NCBI GenBank assembly: GCA_030706455.1
Contig: JAUZOL010000018.1
Span: forward strand, 1 to 34,966
Length of the DNA: 34,966 nt
Direction of reading: 5' to 3'
Origin: Bacteroidota bacterium
GTDB lineage: Bacteria; Bacteroidota; Bacteroidia; Bacteroidales; Paludibacteraceae
Of the stretch, positions 7,895-15,111 are shown in pieces; positions within the stretch are counted from its first letter, which is position 1; every line of letters begins with the position of its first letter. The position numbers and the translations under genes were made by a program. The notes under the pieces were generated by a model, which saw nothing but the letters and a program-made list of their open reading frames with translations, did no database searches and was not told the origin of the DNA.

Positions 7895-9169
7895 ATGACT
7901 TCTTTAACAACATTTTATCTCAGCCGCTTGATAGGCTGTACAATTTTTGATGCCCGTGAAAATGTTTTGGGCAAAATCACTGACGTATATGTACGCGTTC
8001 CGGTTGTTGATCCCGAAAGCGACGAATCACAACGCCCTCAGGTAGTTGGATTTGCTGTGAAAGTGGATGGCAAAAAGAAAGATGCCATTCTCAACAACCT
8101 GCAAATTGTAAAGTTTGGAATACGCTACAAAGTACAATGTCAGTCAATGATTTACGTGCAATCCGATCAGTTGTCGGATGCAATTCTGTTGAAAGACAGT
8201 ATTCTTGATAAACAAATCGTGGATATTACCGGCCGTAAACTGGTTCGGGTCAATGATATCCGTATGGTAGCCATTGCGGCAGGCGTTTTTGTCGTTGCCG
8301 TGGATGTGGGTACAGAAGGTCTGCTTCGCCGTATCGGCATCGATCAGGTAATCAAGTATATTTTGCTACCGTTCAACGGACGTATTCCTTCCAAGTTTAT
8401 TTTGTGGGACGATGTGGAAGCTATTGATTTGAGTACTCTCAGTATTCAGCTTTCGAAATCGCGTTCCAAGCTCAATACGCTTCACCCTTCCGACCTTGCC
8501 GATATTATTGAGGATTTGAGCCGTTCCTCCAAAACTACTCTTTTCTCGTCTTTGGACGAAGAACAGGCTGCCGATGTATTGGAAGAACTTGAGGTGAAAG
8601 AACAGATTCATATCATCGAAAGCCTTCCGGTCGAAAAAGCTGCCGACGTACTCGAAAAGATGCCGGCCAACGAAGCTGCCGACCTGATGGATTATCTGGA
8701 AGACGAAAAAGCCGAACAGTTGCTGCATGAGATGGAGCCTGAAGCATCGGAAGAGGTTCGTGATTTGCTCGAATATCCTGATAGTACTGTGGGTAGTATT
8801 ATGACTACAGATGTTCTCACCTTCACCGAAGATCAAACTATAGCCGAAGTGCTCGATTTTATTCGTAAAGAAGAGCCTGATATGGAGTCGCTTTATGGCC
8901 TCTTTGTGTTGGATAAGAAGAACGAACTGGTGGGGACGATTACCATGCGTGATCTGCTCATTTCCGATCCGACAACGCGGCTGGAAGATGTGATGGATGA
9001 TAATCTGAATTGCGTCAACGACTACGACAAGCTCGATTCTCTTTCGGAGCTGGTGTCGAAGTATAACCTACTGGCCGTTCCTGTTACCAACGATAATAAC
9101 GAACTGGAAGGAATGGTGGTGGTCGATGATATTATCGACGACTTGCTCGGAAAACGGCGAACAACTTAA
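7895..9169 (+). CDS. Soluble PRC-barrel/MgtE-N/CBS protein, probable divalent-cation sensor
   Basis: A 424-residue protein without membrane segments. The start at 7895 is set by AGGAGG at 7883-7888, 6 nt upstream; an in-frame ATG at 7856 lies inside a leader hairpin. Two PRC-barrel-like segments ('IFDARENVLGKITDVYV', then 'DITGRKLVRVNDI') fill residues 1-165. An MgtE_N-type helical repeat follows at about 190-295 ('LHPSDLADIIEDL', 'EQAADVLEELE', 'EKAADVLEKMP', 'NEAADLMDYLE'), then a CBS pair at about 300-420 ('VGSIMTTDVLTF', 'LVGTITMRDLLI', 'LAVPVTNDNNEL'). In MgtE these N and CBS domains bind Mg2+ and gate the pore, but here the pore domain is absent. The next gene is an NRAMP-type permease, so this is probably its Mg2+-responsive regulatory subunit (inference). 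Confidence 0.85.
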   Translation: MTSLTTFYLSRLIGCTIFDARENVLGKITDVYVRVPVVDPESDESQRPQVVGFAVKVDGKKKDAILNNLQIVKFGIRYKVQCQSMIYVQSDQLSDAILLKDSILDKQIVDITGRKLVRVNDIRMVAIAAGVFVVAVDVGTEGLLRRIGIDQVIKYILLPFNGRIPSKFILWDDVEAIDLSTLSIQLSKSRSKLNTLHPSDLADIIEDLSRSSKTTLFSSLDEEQAADVLEELEVKEQIHIIESLPVEKAADVLEKMPANEAADLMDYLEDEKAEQLLHEMEPEASEEVRDLLEYPDSTVGSIMTTDVLTFTEDQTIAEVLDFIRKEEPDMESLYGLFVLDKKNELVGTITMRDLLISDPTTRLEDVMDDNLNCVNDYDKLDSLSELVSKYNLLAVPVTNDNNELEGMVVVDDIIDDLLGKRRTT

Positions 9170-9202
9170 TCAGCAATTTGAATCAACGATCAGCGAAGCT
9201 AA

Positions 9203-9229
9203 AATTTGACAATATGCCAATTTGACAAT
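9203..9229 (+). repeat. Short direct repeat in the gap before the NRAMP gene
   Basis: AATTTGACAAT occurs twice (9203-9213 and 9219-9229), within an AT-rich gap of 152 bp (9170-9321) that also contains further AATTTG and CAAATT words. It looks like low-complexity spacer sequence. No promoter or terminator was recognised in the gap, so the two flanking genes are probably co-transcribed. Confidence 0.4.
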
Positions 9230-9321
9230 GAAATTTGCCTAATTGAGACTTTCGCAGTAGCATATTGATTCATCAGATTATTTTCAAATTCACAAATTTC
9301 CACATTTTTCAAATTAGACTC

Positions 9322-10572
9322 ATGGTTTTCAAAAAATATAATCAGAATTTATACAAAAAGATAGGACTCTTTCTTGCGGTCCTCGGGCCGGGATTGATTA
9401 CCGGCAGTGTCGATAACGATGCGGGTGGCATTACCACTTATTCGGTTGCCGGCGCTGTGTATGGTTATAATCTGCTGTGGACGCTGATTCCATCCTTCAT
9501 CGTCCTGGTGGTTATTCAGGAGATGAATGCCCGCATGGGAATTGTTACCGGCAAAGGACTGGCTACGCTGATTCGCGAAAATGCCGGTGTGAAAATTACC
9601 TTCTTTATTTTTATGGGATTACTACTGGCGGATATTGGTAATACTACCACCGAATTTGCTGGTGTGGCAGGTAGTCTCGAAGTGTTTGGTGTAAGTAAAT
9701 ATATTTCGGTACCGCTGGTGGCGGCTATAGTCTGGATACTGGTGGTGAAAGGTACTTACACCATTGCCGAACGGATTTTCCTGATCTTTAGTGTCTCTCT
9801 CTTAACCTATGTGGTTTCGGCCGTTCTGGGTCATCCGCATTGGGGAACCATCGGTCATGCCATCGCTCATCCCGATATTAAAGCCGATAATCAGACCCTG
9901 ACAATGGTGCTGGGTATCGTTGGTACTACTATTGCTCCCTGGATGCAGTTTTATATGCAATCTACCGTAATCGAAAAAGGGCTGAAAATTACGCAGTATA
10001 AATACGTGCTTGCCGATATCGTTATCGGTTGTATTGCAACGGTGGTGGTGGCTTTCTTTATTATTGTGGCCTGCGCATCTACGCTGCATGTCAACAATGT
10101 GGTGATTAACGAGGCAAAAGATGCAGCTATGGCTTTGAAACCTCTGGCAGGCGAATTTGCTTCTCAATTGTTTGCTTTCGGACTGTTTATTGCATCCATC
10201 TTTTCGGCGACCATTCTTCCGCTTGCTACCGCATTTTATGTTTGCGAGGCTTTTGGTTTTGAGGCAGGTATCGATAAGAAATGGAACGAAGCGCAGGAGT
10301 TTTATACTCTCTACACAGTAATTCTTATTCTGGCAGCGGGTATTATATTATGGCCGAATGCTCCGCTGATCGGCATTTCTCTTTGGTCGCAGGTAATCAA
10401 TGCGATACTATTGCCTGTTGTTCTTATCTGCATGATTTTGCTGGTAAATAAGAAAAAAATTATGGGTGAGCATACCAATAAGCCGGTGGTAAATGCCATT
10501 GGCTGGACAACCGTGGCGATTCTGATCGGCTTGTCACTGATGTTGCTGGTTATGCCGATGATTCATGAATAA
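9322..10572 (+). CDS. NRAMP-related divalent metal permease (possible Mg2+ type)
   Basis: A 416-residue inner-membrane protein with about 11 predicted helices, of the NRAMP/SLC11 fold. The start at 9322 (MVFKKYNQNLYKK) is preferred; the frame extends to 9265 through AT-rich spacer. The first helix has 'GPGLITGSVDNDAGG', where canonical Mn/Fe NRAMPs have DPGN. The sixth has 'GTTIAPWMQFYMQS', where they have MPH. The metal-ligating methionine is thus replaced by alanine (A205) and the histidine by tryptophan. Loss of that methionine is a reported feature of NRAMP-related magnesium transporters. With the MgtE-like partner just upstream, Mg2+ transport is the best inference. Mn2+ or another cation remains possible. 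Confidence 0.82.
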   Translation: MVFKKYNQNLYKKIGLFLAVLGPGLITGSVDNDAGGITTYSVAGAVYGYNLLWTLIPSFIVLVVIQEMNARMGIVTGKGLATLIRENAGVKITFFIFMGLLLADIGNTTTEFAGVAGSLEVFGVSKYISVPLVAAIVWILVVKGTYTIAERIFLIFSVSLLTYVVSAVLGHPHWGTIGHAIAHPDIKADNQTLTMVLGIVGTTIAPWMQFYMQSTVIEKGLKITQYKYVLADIVIGCIATVVVAFFIIVACASTLHVNNVVINEAKDAAMALKPLAGEFASQLFAFGLFIASIFSATILPLATAFYVCEAFGFEAGIDKKWNEAQEFYTLYTVILILAAGIILWPNAPLIGISLWSQVINAILLPVVLICMILLVNKKKIMGEHTNKPVVNAIGWTTVAILIGLSLMLLVMPMIHE

Positions 10573-10575
10573 TTG

Positions 10576-10583
10576 TATCTTTG
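10576..10583 (+). promoter_or_regulatory. -7 promoter box for the DUF2147-type gene
   Basis: TATCTTTG matches TAnnTTTG. It begins 3 bp after the NRAMP stop and predicts a start of transcription near 10587, about 22 nt before the gene at 10609. No good -33 TTTG was seen. Confidence 0.5.
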
Positions 10584-10608
10584 TATCGAAACAAATAAAA
10601 TATTGAAT

Positions 10609-11085
10609 ATGAGTAAATTATATATTACAGCGTTTGTCTTGTTTCTGTCTCTTTCTTCTTCAATGTTGGCTCAATCGAAAGCAGATCGGATTGTTGGGTA
10701 TTACCTTACGTACGATGACGAAACAGGCAAGGAAAAATCGCAGGTGCAGATTTTCAAGGCAGCTAACGGAAAATATTACGGTCAGATAGTTTGGCTGAAA
10801 GTTCCGACAGATAACGGAAAGCAGAAGCTGGATGCTAAAAATCCGGATAAGCAGTTGCAAACCAAGCCAATTTTGGGTCTTCAGATGTTGAAGAACTTTG
10901 TTTATAATGCATCGAAGGACGAATGGAGCGAAGGGTCGATCTATAATCCGGCAAATGGGAAAACGTATAACTGTTTTATGAAATTCGAGAGCGCTTCTAA
11001 ATTGAAAATCAGAGGATTTATCGGTTCGTCATGGATGGGACTGGGAAAAACAGCCTATTGGACCAAAGAAGCCAATTCCCGGTAG
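10609..11085 (+). CDS. DUF2147 family exported protein
   Basis: A 158-residue protein with an N-terminal signal peptide: a short basic start, a hydrophobic core (LYITAFVLFLSLSSSMLA) and a likely cleavage after '..SMLA'. The mature part 'RIVGYYLTYDDETGKEKSQVQIF', followed by 'GKYYGQIVWLK' and 'GLQMLKNFVY', fits DUF2147, a small beta-rich periplasmic or outer-membrane-associated family of unknown function. The C-terminal 'KLKIRGFIGSSWMGLGKTAYW' is the usual family end. The start at 10609 places the signal peptide correctly; a frame extension to 10573 overlaps the promoter box. It probably has its own promoter and terminator. No link to the metal genes upstream is shown beyond position. Confidence 0.8.
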   Translation: MSKLYITAFVLFLSLSSSMLAQSKADRIVGYYLTYDDETGKEKSQVQIFKAANGKYYGQIVWLKVPTDNGKQKLDAKNPDKQLQTKPILGLQMLKNFVYNASKDEWSEGSIYNPANGKTYNCFMKFESASKLKIRGFIGSSWMGLGKTAYWTKEANSR

Positions 11086-11108
11086 GTAATTTACAAACAA
11101 ATATACTT

Positions 11109-11148
11109 AAGCGACAAATTCTGTGCATGTGGATTTGTCGCTTTTTTT
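11109..11148 (+). terminator. Rho-independent terminator after the DUF2147-type gene
   Basis: A perfect 10-bp stem, AAGCGACAAA (11109-11118) with TTTGTCGCTT (11134-11143), followed by an unbroken T run to 11148. It is a strong intrinsic terminator 23 bp after the stop codon. Confidence 0.85.
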
Positions 11149-11220
11149 GTGCAGATTTGCATTGTTGAAAAGTTATGCTGAATTTTCTTGCACAGTTGAA
11201 TCAAATGCATTTTTTCACTT

Positions 11221-11228
11221 TATATTTG
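11221..11228 (+). promoter_or_regulatory. -7 promoter box for the 70-residue membrane protein
   Basis: TATATTTG matches TAnnTTTG. A TTG at 11196-11198 lies 22 nt upstream, close to the expected -33 spacing. Transcription would start near 11232, leaving a leader of about 130 nt before the gene at 11362. No stable structure was seen in that leader by eye. Confidence 0.5.
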
Positions 11229-11361
11229 TAGTGTTCTGATTGATAAACAAGAATGTCCGTTAATGGCATATTGTAAGATATACAAGCTTTATGCTTTGCT
11301 GATGAGATAGGCTTTAGCCGATATGGAAAGAGCAATTTACTAACACCTAAAATCAGAGAAA

Positions 11362-11574
11362 ATGAAAACGGTCAAAGGGAAAATTATATCGAAGATCGCA
11401 CTGGCATTTGGCATCTTAGGCATCTGTGCGTTGATTATCTTTTATGTTCTTCCATTGGATAAGCCGGAAGATAGGTTGAATTTAATAGTCGGGGCTGCTT
11501 CTGCTGTTGCAATTTTTACCGTATTCTCAATATTTGCTACTGTTCAGGAGGATAAAAAACTGAAAAAACCATAG
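11362..11574 (+). CDS. Small two-helix membrane protein of unknown function
   Basis: A 70-residue protein not recognised as a named family. A basic N terminus (MKTVKGKIISK) precedes a first membrane helix at about 11-32 ('IALAFGILGICALIIFYVLP'). A short acidic loop (DKPEDRLN) leads to a second helix at about 41-62 ('LIVGAASAVAIFTVFSIFAT'), and the protein ends in a lysine-rich tail. A helical hairpin with both ends in the cytosol is likely. It is a monocistronic unit with its own promoter box and a bidirectional terminator 26 bp downstream, which supports it being a real gene. Confidence 0.65.
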   Translation: MKTVKGKIISKIALAFGILGICALIIFYVLPLDKPEDRLNLIVGAASAVAIFTVFSIFATVQEDKKLKKP

Positions 11575-11599
11575 CGGTTCTGATATGATATAAAAAATA

Positions 11600-11634
11600 A
11601 GCCGGAGTTCATGAATTTTATGCTCCGGCTTTTT
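11600..11634. terminator. Bidirectional terminator between convergent genes
   Basis: A perfect stem, AGCCGGAG (11600-11607) with CTCCGGCT (11623-11630), flanked by an A run upstream (TAAAAAATA) and a T run downstream. It can therefore terminate both the 70-residue membrane gene (plus strand) and the transglutaminase-like gene ending at 11638 (minus strand). Confidence 0.8.
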
Positions 11635-11637
11635 CTG

Positions 11638-13071
11638 TTATTGGTAATCGACGTCCATGTGATAGTCCCACTTGTCGAAATAAAGATTTCCACCTTTCCA
11701 CTCTACCTCACCTCGTTGGAAATCAACAGGCTCGCTCCTCATGAATTTCTTCTCTGGATTGAAAGGTGCACTAATCTCATCGTTGACAATCAATCTGTAT
11801 GCATCCATGCCGTTCATATAGAAGTAACGCACAGCGTGATTGTGACTGGGTTGTAATCCAAATGACATATCGAGAGGAACCCATCCGACTCCTTCGTAAT
11901 AGACTTCACACCAATCATGCAGATTTACTTCGTTGGGATGCAGCATCCATCCGCTTTGCCATTTCACAGGAATTCCTTTGTAGCGAGCCATTGTCATGAA
12001 TAAGAGCGTTTGCATGCCACAATCACCGCGGCGATGTTGGAGCACATACTCGGGAATGTTGTCCATGGTAGAATATTCCAGTGCACCGGACCAAATAATG
12101 TGTCCGTCAATCCATTCATACAATTTCTGTACAATCTTTTCGGGGCGTTTCTCTTTGCCTACAATCTTTTCGGCCAGTGATTTGATGTGAGAGGTGAAAA
12201 GAATATGTCTTCCTTCTTGTGCAGTGTATTTTTTGTATAACTCCGATTTCTTTTTGTAGGGAGCAATTCGGGTTTTGTTTAAGTCAAAATATTGGGCGGA
12301 CCCGGTGTAAGATACTTTGATCTTAAATTCAGTGGGTTTATTGGCGACTGCTTTCTTTTCCATATAAATGGACCGATGGCCGCACGAATCGGGTGCTATT
12401 TTGTAATCTTTTTTCGAAGCTTCGAGCAACAGTACATTGCTTTGACGGGTTCGGTTTTCTTTGGGAAAAGGGAGCCAGCAACGTATTGTTTCCCCGGCAG
12501 GAACAACGTCAGGCTTGACAGAGACGGTGTATGTAAGTGTGTAATGAACCGGAGATGAAAGGGCTCCCGGTTGTGTGGTTTGTGTTATGGCATGAGCTGT
12601 GTGTCTTAGTCTGAATGCTGTAAGCGAATCAATAGGTGCGGGTCGGTGATTTATGCTGTCGTTGTATTGGTTAAGTCGTAATTTCAGATTGCTGACAGCA
12701 CGGTTGAAGTAACGCTTCTGTCCATCTATGATTTTGCATTCCAACCAATTGTTTTCCTCCCAAAGTTTCTTGTCGCTCAGGGTGAAATTGCCGATTTTAG
12801 TTCTGATCTGCGCTTCGGCTTTTGGCTCCGATAAGCTGAAGTCCAGTTGTATGCGAGAGGCAATTTCGCACAAAGAATCAATTTTATAAGCGTCTTCGTT
12901 AGTCGGGTTTGCGCGTCGTATAGAATCAGAAAAGTGTTTCAATTCGGAATATTCTCCATGATTGAAATAGTGAGCCGCTTTCGTAAATTCGGATTTGTTC
13001 GCAAGCAGGAGTCCGGTTGTAACGCAGCAAAATAAGAGTGAAAATAAGAGTTTTTTATTCATCATCAACAT
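11638..13071 (-). CDS. Exported transglutaminase-like (papain-fold) protein
   Basis: A 477-residue protein with an N-terminal signal peptide (hydrophobic core LLFSLLFCCVTTGLLLA, likely cleaved after 'LLLA'). ATG codons at positions 1, 3 and 4 (13071, 13065, 13062) are all possible starts; MNKKLLFSLL would be a typical signal start. The middle region (about 170-290) looks like a beta-sandwich. The C-terminal part holds a transglutaminase core with a complete Cys-His-Asp triad: C351 in 'RRGDCGMQTL', H385 in 'NLHDWCEVYY' and D401 in 'PLDMSFG'. Such proteins in Bacteroidota are periplasmic peptidases or peptide cross-linkers; the actual substrate cannot be read. It stands alone with its own promoter. 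Confidence 0.85.
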   Translation of the reverse strand: MLMMNKKLLFSLLFCCVTTGLLLANKSEFTKAAHYFNHGEYSELKHFSDSIRRANPTNEDAYKIDSLCEIASRIQLDFSLSEPKAEAQIRTKIGNFTLSDKKLWEENNWLECKIIDGQKRYFNRAVSNLKLRLNQYNDSINHRPAPIDSLTAFRLRHTAHAITQTTQPGALSSPVHYTLTYTVSVKPDVVPAGETIRCWLPFPKENRTRQSNVLLLEASKKDYKIAPDSCGHRSIYMEKKAVANKPTEFKIKVSYTGSAQYFDLNKTRIAPYKKKSELYKKYTAQEGRHILFTSHIKSLAEKIVGKEKRPEKIVQKLYEWIDGHIIWSGALEYSTMDNIPEYVLQHRRGDCGMQTLLFMTMARYKGIPVKWQSGWMLHPNEVNLHDWCEVYYEGVGWVPLDMSFGLQPSHNHAVRYFYMNGMDAYRLIVNDEISAPFNPEKKFMRSEPVDFQRGEVEWKGGNLYFDKWDYHMDVDYQ

Positions 13072-13124
13072 AGCTAATCAACAGAAATGAAAGTAGGTGT
13101 GGAATAGATTTTCAATTCGCTTTG

Positions 13125-13132
13125 CAAAGTTA
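13125..13132 (-). promoter_or_regulatory. -7 promoter box for the transglutaminase-like gene
   Basis: Read on the minus strand this is TAACTTTG, matching TAnnTTTG. Transcription would begin near 13121, about 50 nt before the start codon. A TTG on the minus strand at 13149-13151 lies 16 nt upstream, slightly short of the usual spacing. Confidence 0.5.
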
Positions 13133-13183
13133 CATGAAATTTTGCAGACAACCCTAAAGAACGGATGGCAGATGTTCTAATGT

Positions 13184-13221
13184 GAGAAACGCAGCAAGCA
13201 TTACCGTTTGCTGCGTTTCTC
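13184..13221 (-). terminator. Stable hairpin after the GH13 gene
   Basis: A perfect 14-bp stem, GAGAAACGCAGCAA (13184-13197) with TTGCTGCGTTTCTC (13208-13221) and a 10-nt loop, 20 bp beyond the GH13 stop. It has no T run on the minus-strand side, so it may act as a 3'-end stabiliser or a weak terminator rather than a classical one. Confidence 0.6.
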
Positions 13222-13241
13222 TACGTGTAGGTGCTCGTGTT

Positions 13242-15086
13242 TTATTTCAGCTCCAATATTAAAGCTGACTTTTTGGGAAGGGTAATTGTGTTTGCTAACA
13301 AATATTTTGTTCCGGTAATCACGTCGGTGCCTTCTTTGTAGTTTTTAATCCCTTCAACAAACCGGTCTGTTTTCAGGTTTTGTTCGTTGTCGTTGTTGTT
13401 GAGAATAATCATGATGGTTTCTTTGTCGTTATAGCGGAAATAGACATAAATATCGTTCTCCGGAACATAATGCAACAGTTTTCCGGTATGAATGACCTCC
13501 TTGCTTTTGCGCCAGTTGAGCAGCTTTGATGTGAAATCATAGTAGCTTTTCTGGAATTGGGTTCTTCTTTGCGGCATAAACGCATTGATGCTGTCACCTG
13601 CCCATCCTCCGGGAAAATCACGACGGATATCGCCGTCGCCTTTATTTTTGTCGCCGGTCATTCCTATTTCTGTACCATAATATATTTGGGGTATGCCTCT
13701 TGTTGTCATTAAAAAAGACATTGCCATCTTATATTTATCAAGATCGCCTTTCAGGGTGTTGTTGTAGCGTTGTGTGTCGTGATTCTCAGCAAAAATGAAG
13801 AGGTTATTCGGGTTGGCAAAAAGGTAATCTTTTGCAATAGTATTGTACAATTTATTCATTCCCTGCTCGTTCCATCCATTGCCTTGTTCGTTGAAACAGG
13901 TTGAAAGAGCATCATTCATCACAAAATCCATTGGAGTAGGCAAATAAGAATTGTAATGTAGCGAGTTGACAGCATCTTTTTGCCAAAAAGCAATGTCTTC
14001 CGAACTGTGTTGCCATGTTTCGCCCACAAGGTTGAAATGAGGGTATTCTTCGAGAATAGCTTTTGCCCATTTTGCCATGGCGTTGCGATCGTTGTAAGGA
14101 TACGTATCCATGCGAATACCGTCCAAATCGGCAAATTCGATCCACCAGATATTATTTTGAATATAATAGGTCCAGAAATAAGGATTGTTTTGGTTCATGT
14201 CGGGCATGGTGGTGTCGAACCAACCTTCCTGATCCAATTTTAGATCGCATTGTGCGGTGTGTATGTCTTTGGTGGTGATGGCTTTGTGATTGCTTCGGGT
14301 AAATGTAGGCCACTGGTGAATCCAGTCTGTCATCGGCAGGTCTTTCATCCACCAGGCTCCGATTCCACCATGGTTAGAGACCATATCCATAATGGTTTTC
14401 AGACCTTTTTGATGCCCTGCGGCTACCAGCTTGGCAAAATCGTCGTTGCTTCCGTAACGCGGGTCAATTTTGAAAAAGTCGCTGATGGCATAACCGTGAT
14501 AGGTGTATTGGGTATAATTGTTTTCAAGCAATGGAGTGCTCCAGATGGCAGTGGCGCCCAGTTGTTTGATATAGTCGAGATGATCCTCAATGCCTTTAAT
14601 GTCTCCGCCATGGCGACCGTAGTCGATGGTGCGGTTGGCTTTTTCTGGTTGAGAAGCCACATTGTCGTTAGTAGGATCTCCATTGGCAAAACGGTCGGGC
14701 ATCAGCAGGTAGACTACATCGGAAGAGGTGAAGCCCTGTCGGTTTGCCGAGCCTGCTTTTCGGTTCTTCAATTCATAGGAGTAAGTCGCTTCGGTTCTTC
14801 CGTTTTGTTTCAAACTAATATTGAATTTGCCGGCTTTGGCTATTTTAGAGTCGATGGTCAGATCAACAAAAAGGTAATTCGGGTTTTCAACCTTGTTTAC
14901 TTTGACGATTTTAACTCCGGGATAACTGATCGAAACCTGATTTTTGGAAATATCTTTCCCGTGAATCAGCAGCTGTAGTTTTGGATTTTTCATTCCAACC
15001 CACCAAAAGGCAGGTTCGACGCGTTCAATTTGTGCGCTGAGGCTGAGAGAAATAAATGTGAGTAATAGAATAATTGATTTTTTCAT
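13242..15086 (-). CDS. GH13 cyclomaltodextrinase/neopullulanase-like enzyme, exported
   Basis: A 614-residue alpha-glucan hydrolase with a signal peptide (MKKSIILLLTFISLSLSAQ). An N-terminal beta domain of the Cyc-maltodext_N type ('IERVEPAFWWVGMKNPKLQL') covers about 20-115. The GH13 barrel follows, with catalytic nucleophile D327 ('DGIRMDTYP'), acid/base E356 ('LVGETWQH') and transition-state stabiliser D437 ('FAENHDTQRY'). The C-terminal beta domain is of the Cyc-maltodext_C type. This architecture and length match SusA-like neopullulanases and Bacteroidota cyclomaltodextrinases acting on cyclodextrins, pullulan and maltodextrins in the periplasm. It lies 25 bp after the esterase fusion gene, in the same operon. 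The exact specificity cannot be read from sequence. Confidence 0.92.
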   Translation of the reverse strand: MKKSIILLLTFISLSLSAQIERVEPAFWWVGMKNPKLQLLIHGKDISKNQVSISYPGVKIVKVNKVENPNYLFVDLTIDSKIAKAGKFNISLKQNGRTEATYSYELKNRKAGSANRQGFTSSDVVYLLMPDRFANGDPTNDNVASQPEKANRTIDYGRHGGDIKGIEDHLDYIKQLGATAIWSTPLLENNYTQYTYHGYAISDFFKIDPRYGSNDDFAKLVAAGHQKGLKTIMDMVSNHGGIGAWWMKDLPMTDWIHQWPTFTRSNHKAITTKDIHTAQCDLKLDQEGWFDTTMPDMNQNNPYFWTYYIQNNIWWIEFADLDGIRMDTYPYNDRNAMAKWAKAILEEYPHFNLVGETWQHSSEDIAFWQKDAVNSLHYNSYLPTPMDFVMNDALSTCFNEQGNGWNEQGMNKLYNTIAKDYLFANPNNLFIFAENHDTQRYNNTLKGDLDKYKMAMSFLMTTRGIPQIYYGTEIGMTGDKNKGDGDIRRDFPGGWAGDSINAFMPQRRTQFQKSYYDFTSKLLNWRKSKEVIHTGKLLHYVPENDIYVYFRYNDKETIMIILNNNDNEQNLKTDRFVEGIKNYKEGTDVITGTKYLLANTITLPKKSALILELK

Positions 15087-15111
15087 TTGAAGTAATATTA
15101 AATCGGTTAGT

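Noticed and set aside
14250-14978. A 242-codon plus-strand frame opposite the GH13 gene
   Set aside because: Antisense to a well-conserved enzyme with a full catalytic set; no family features or promoter.
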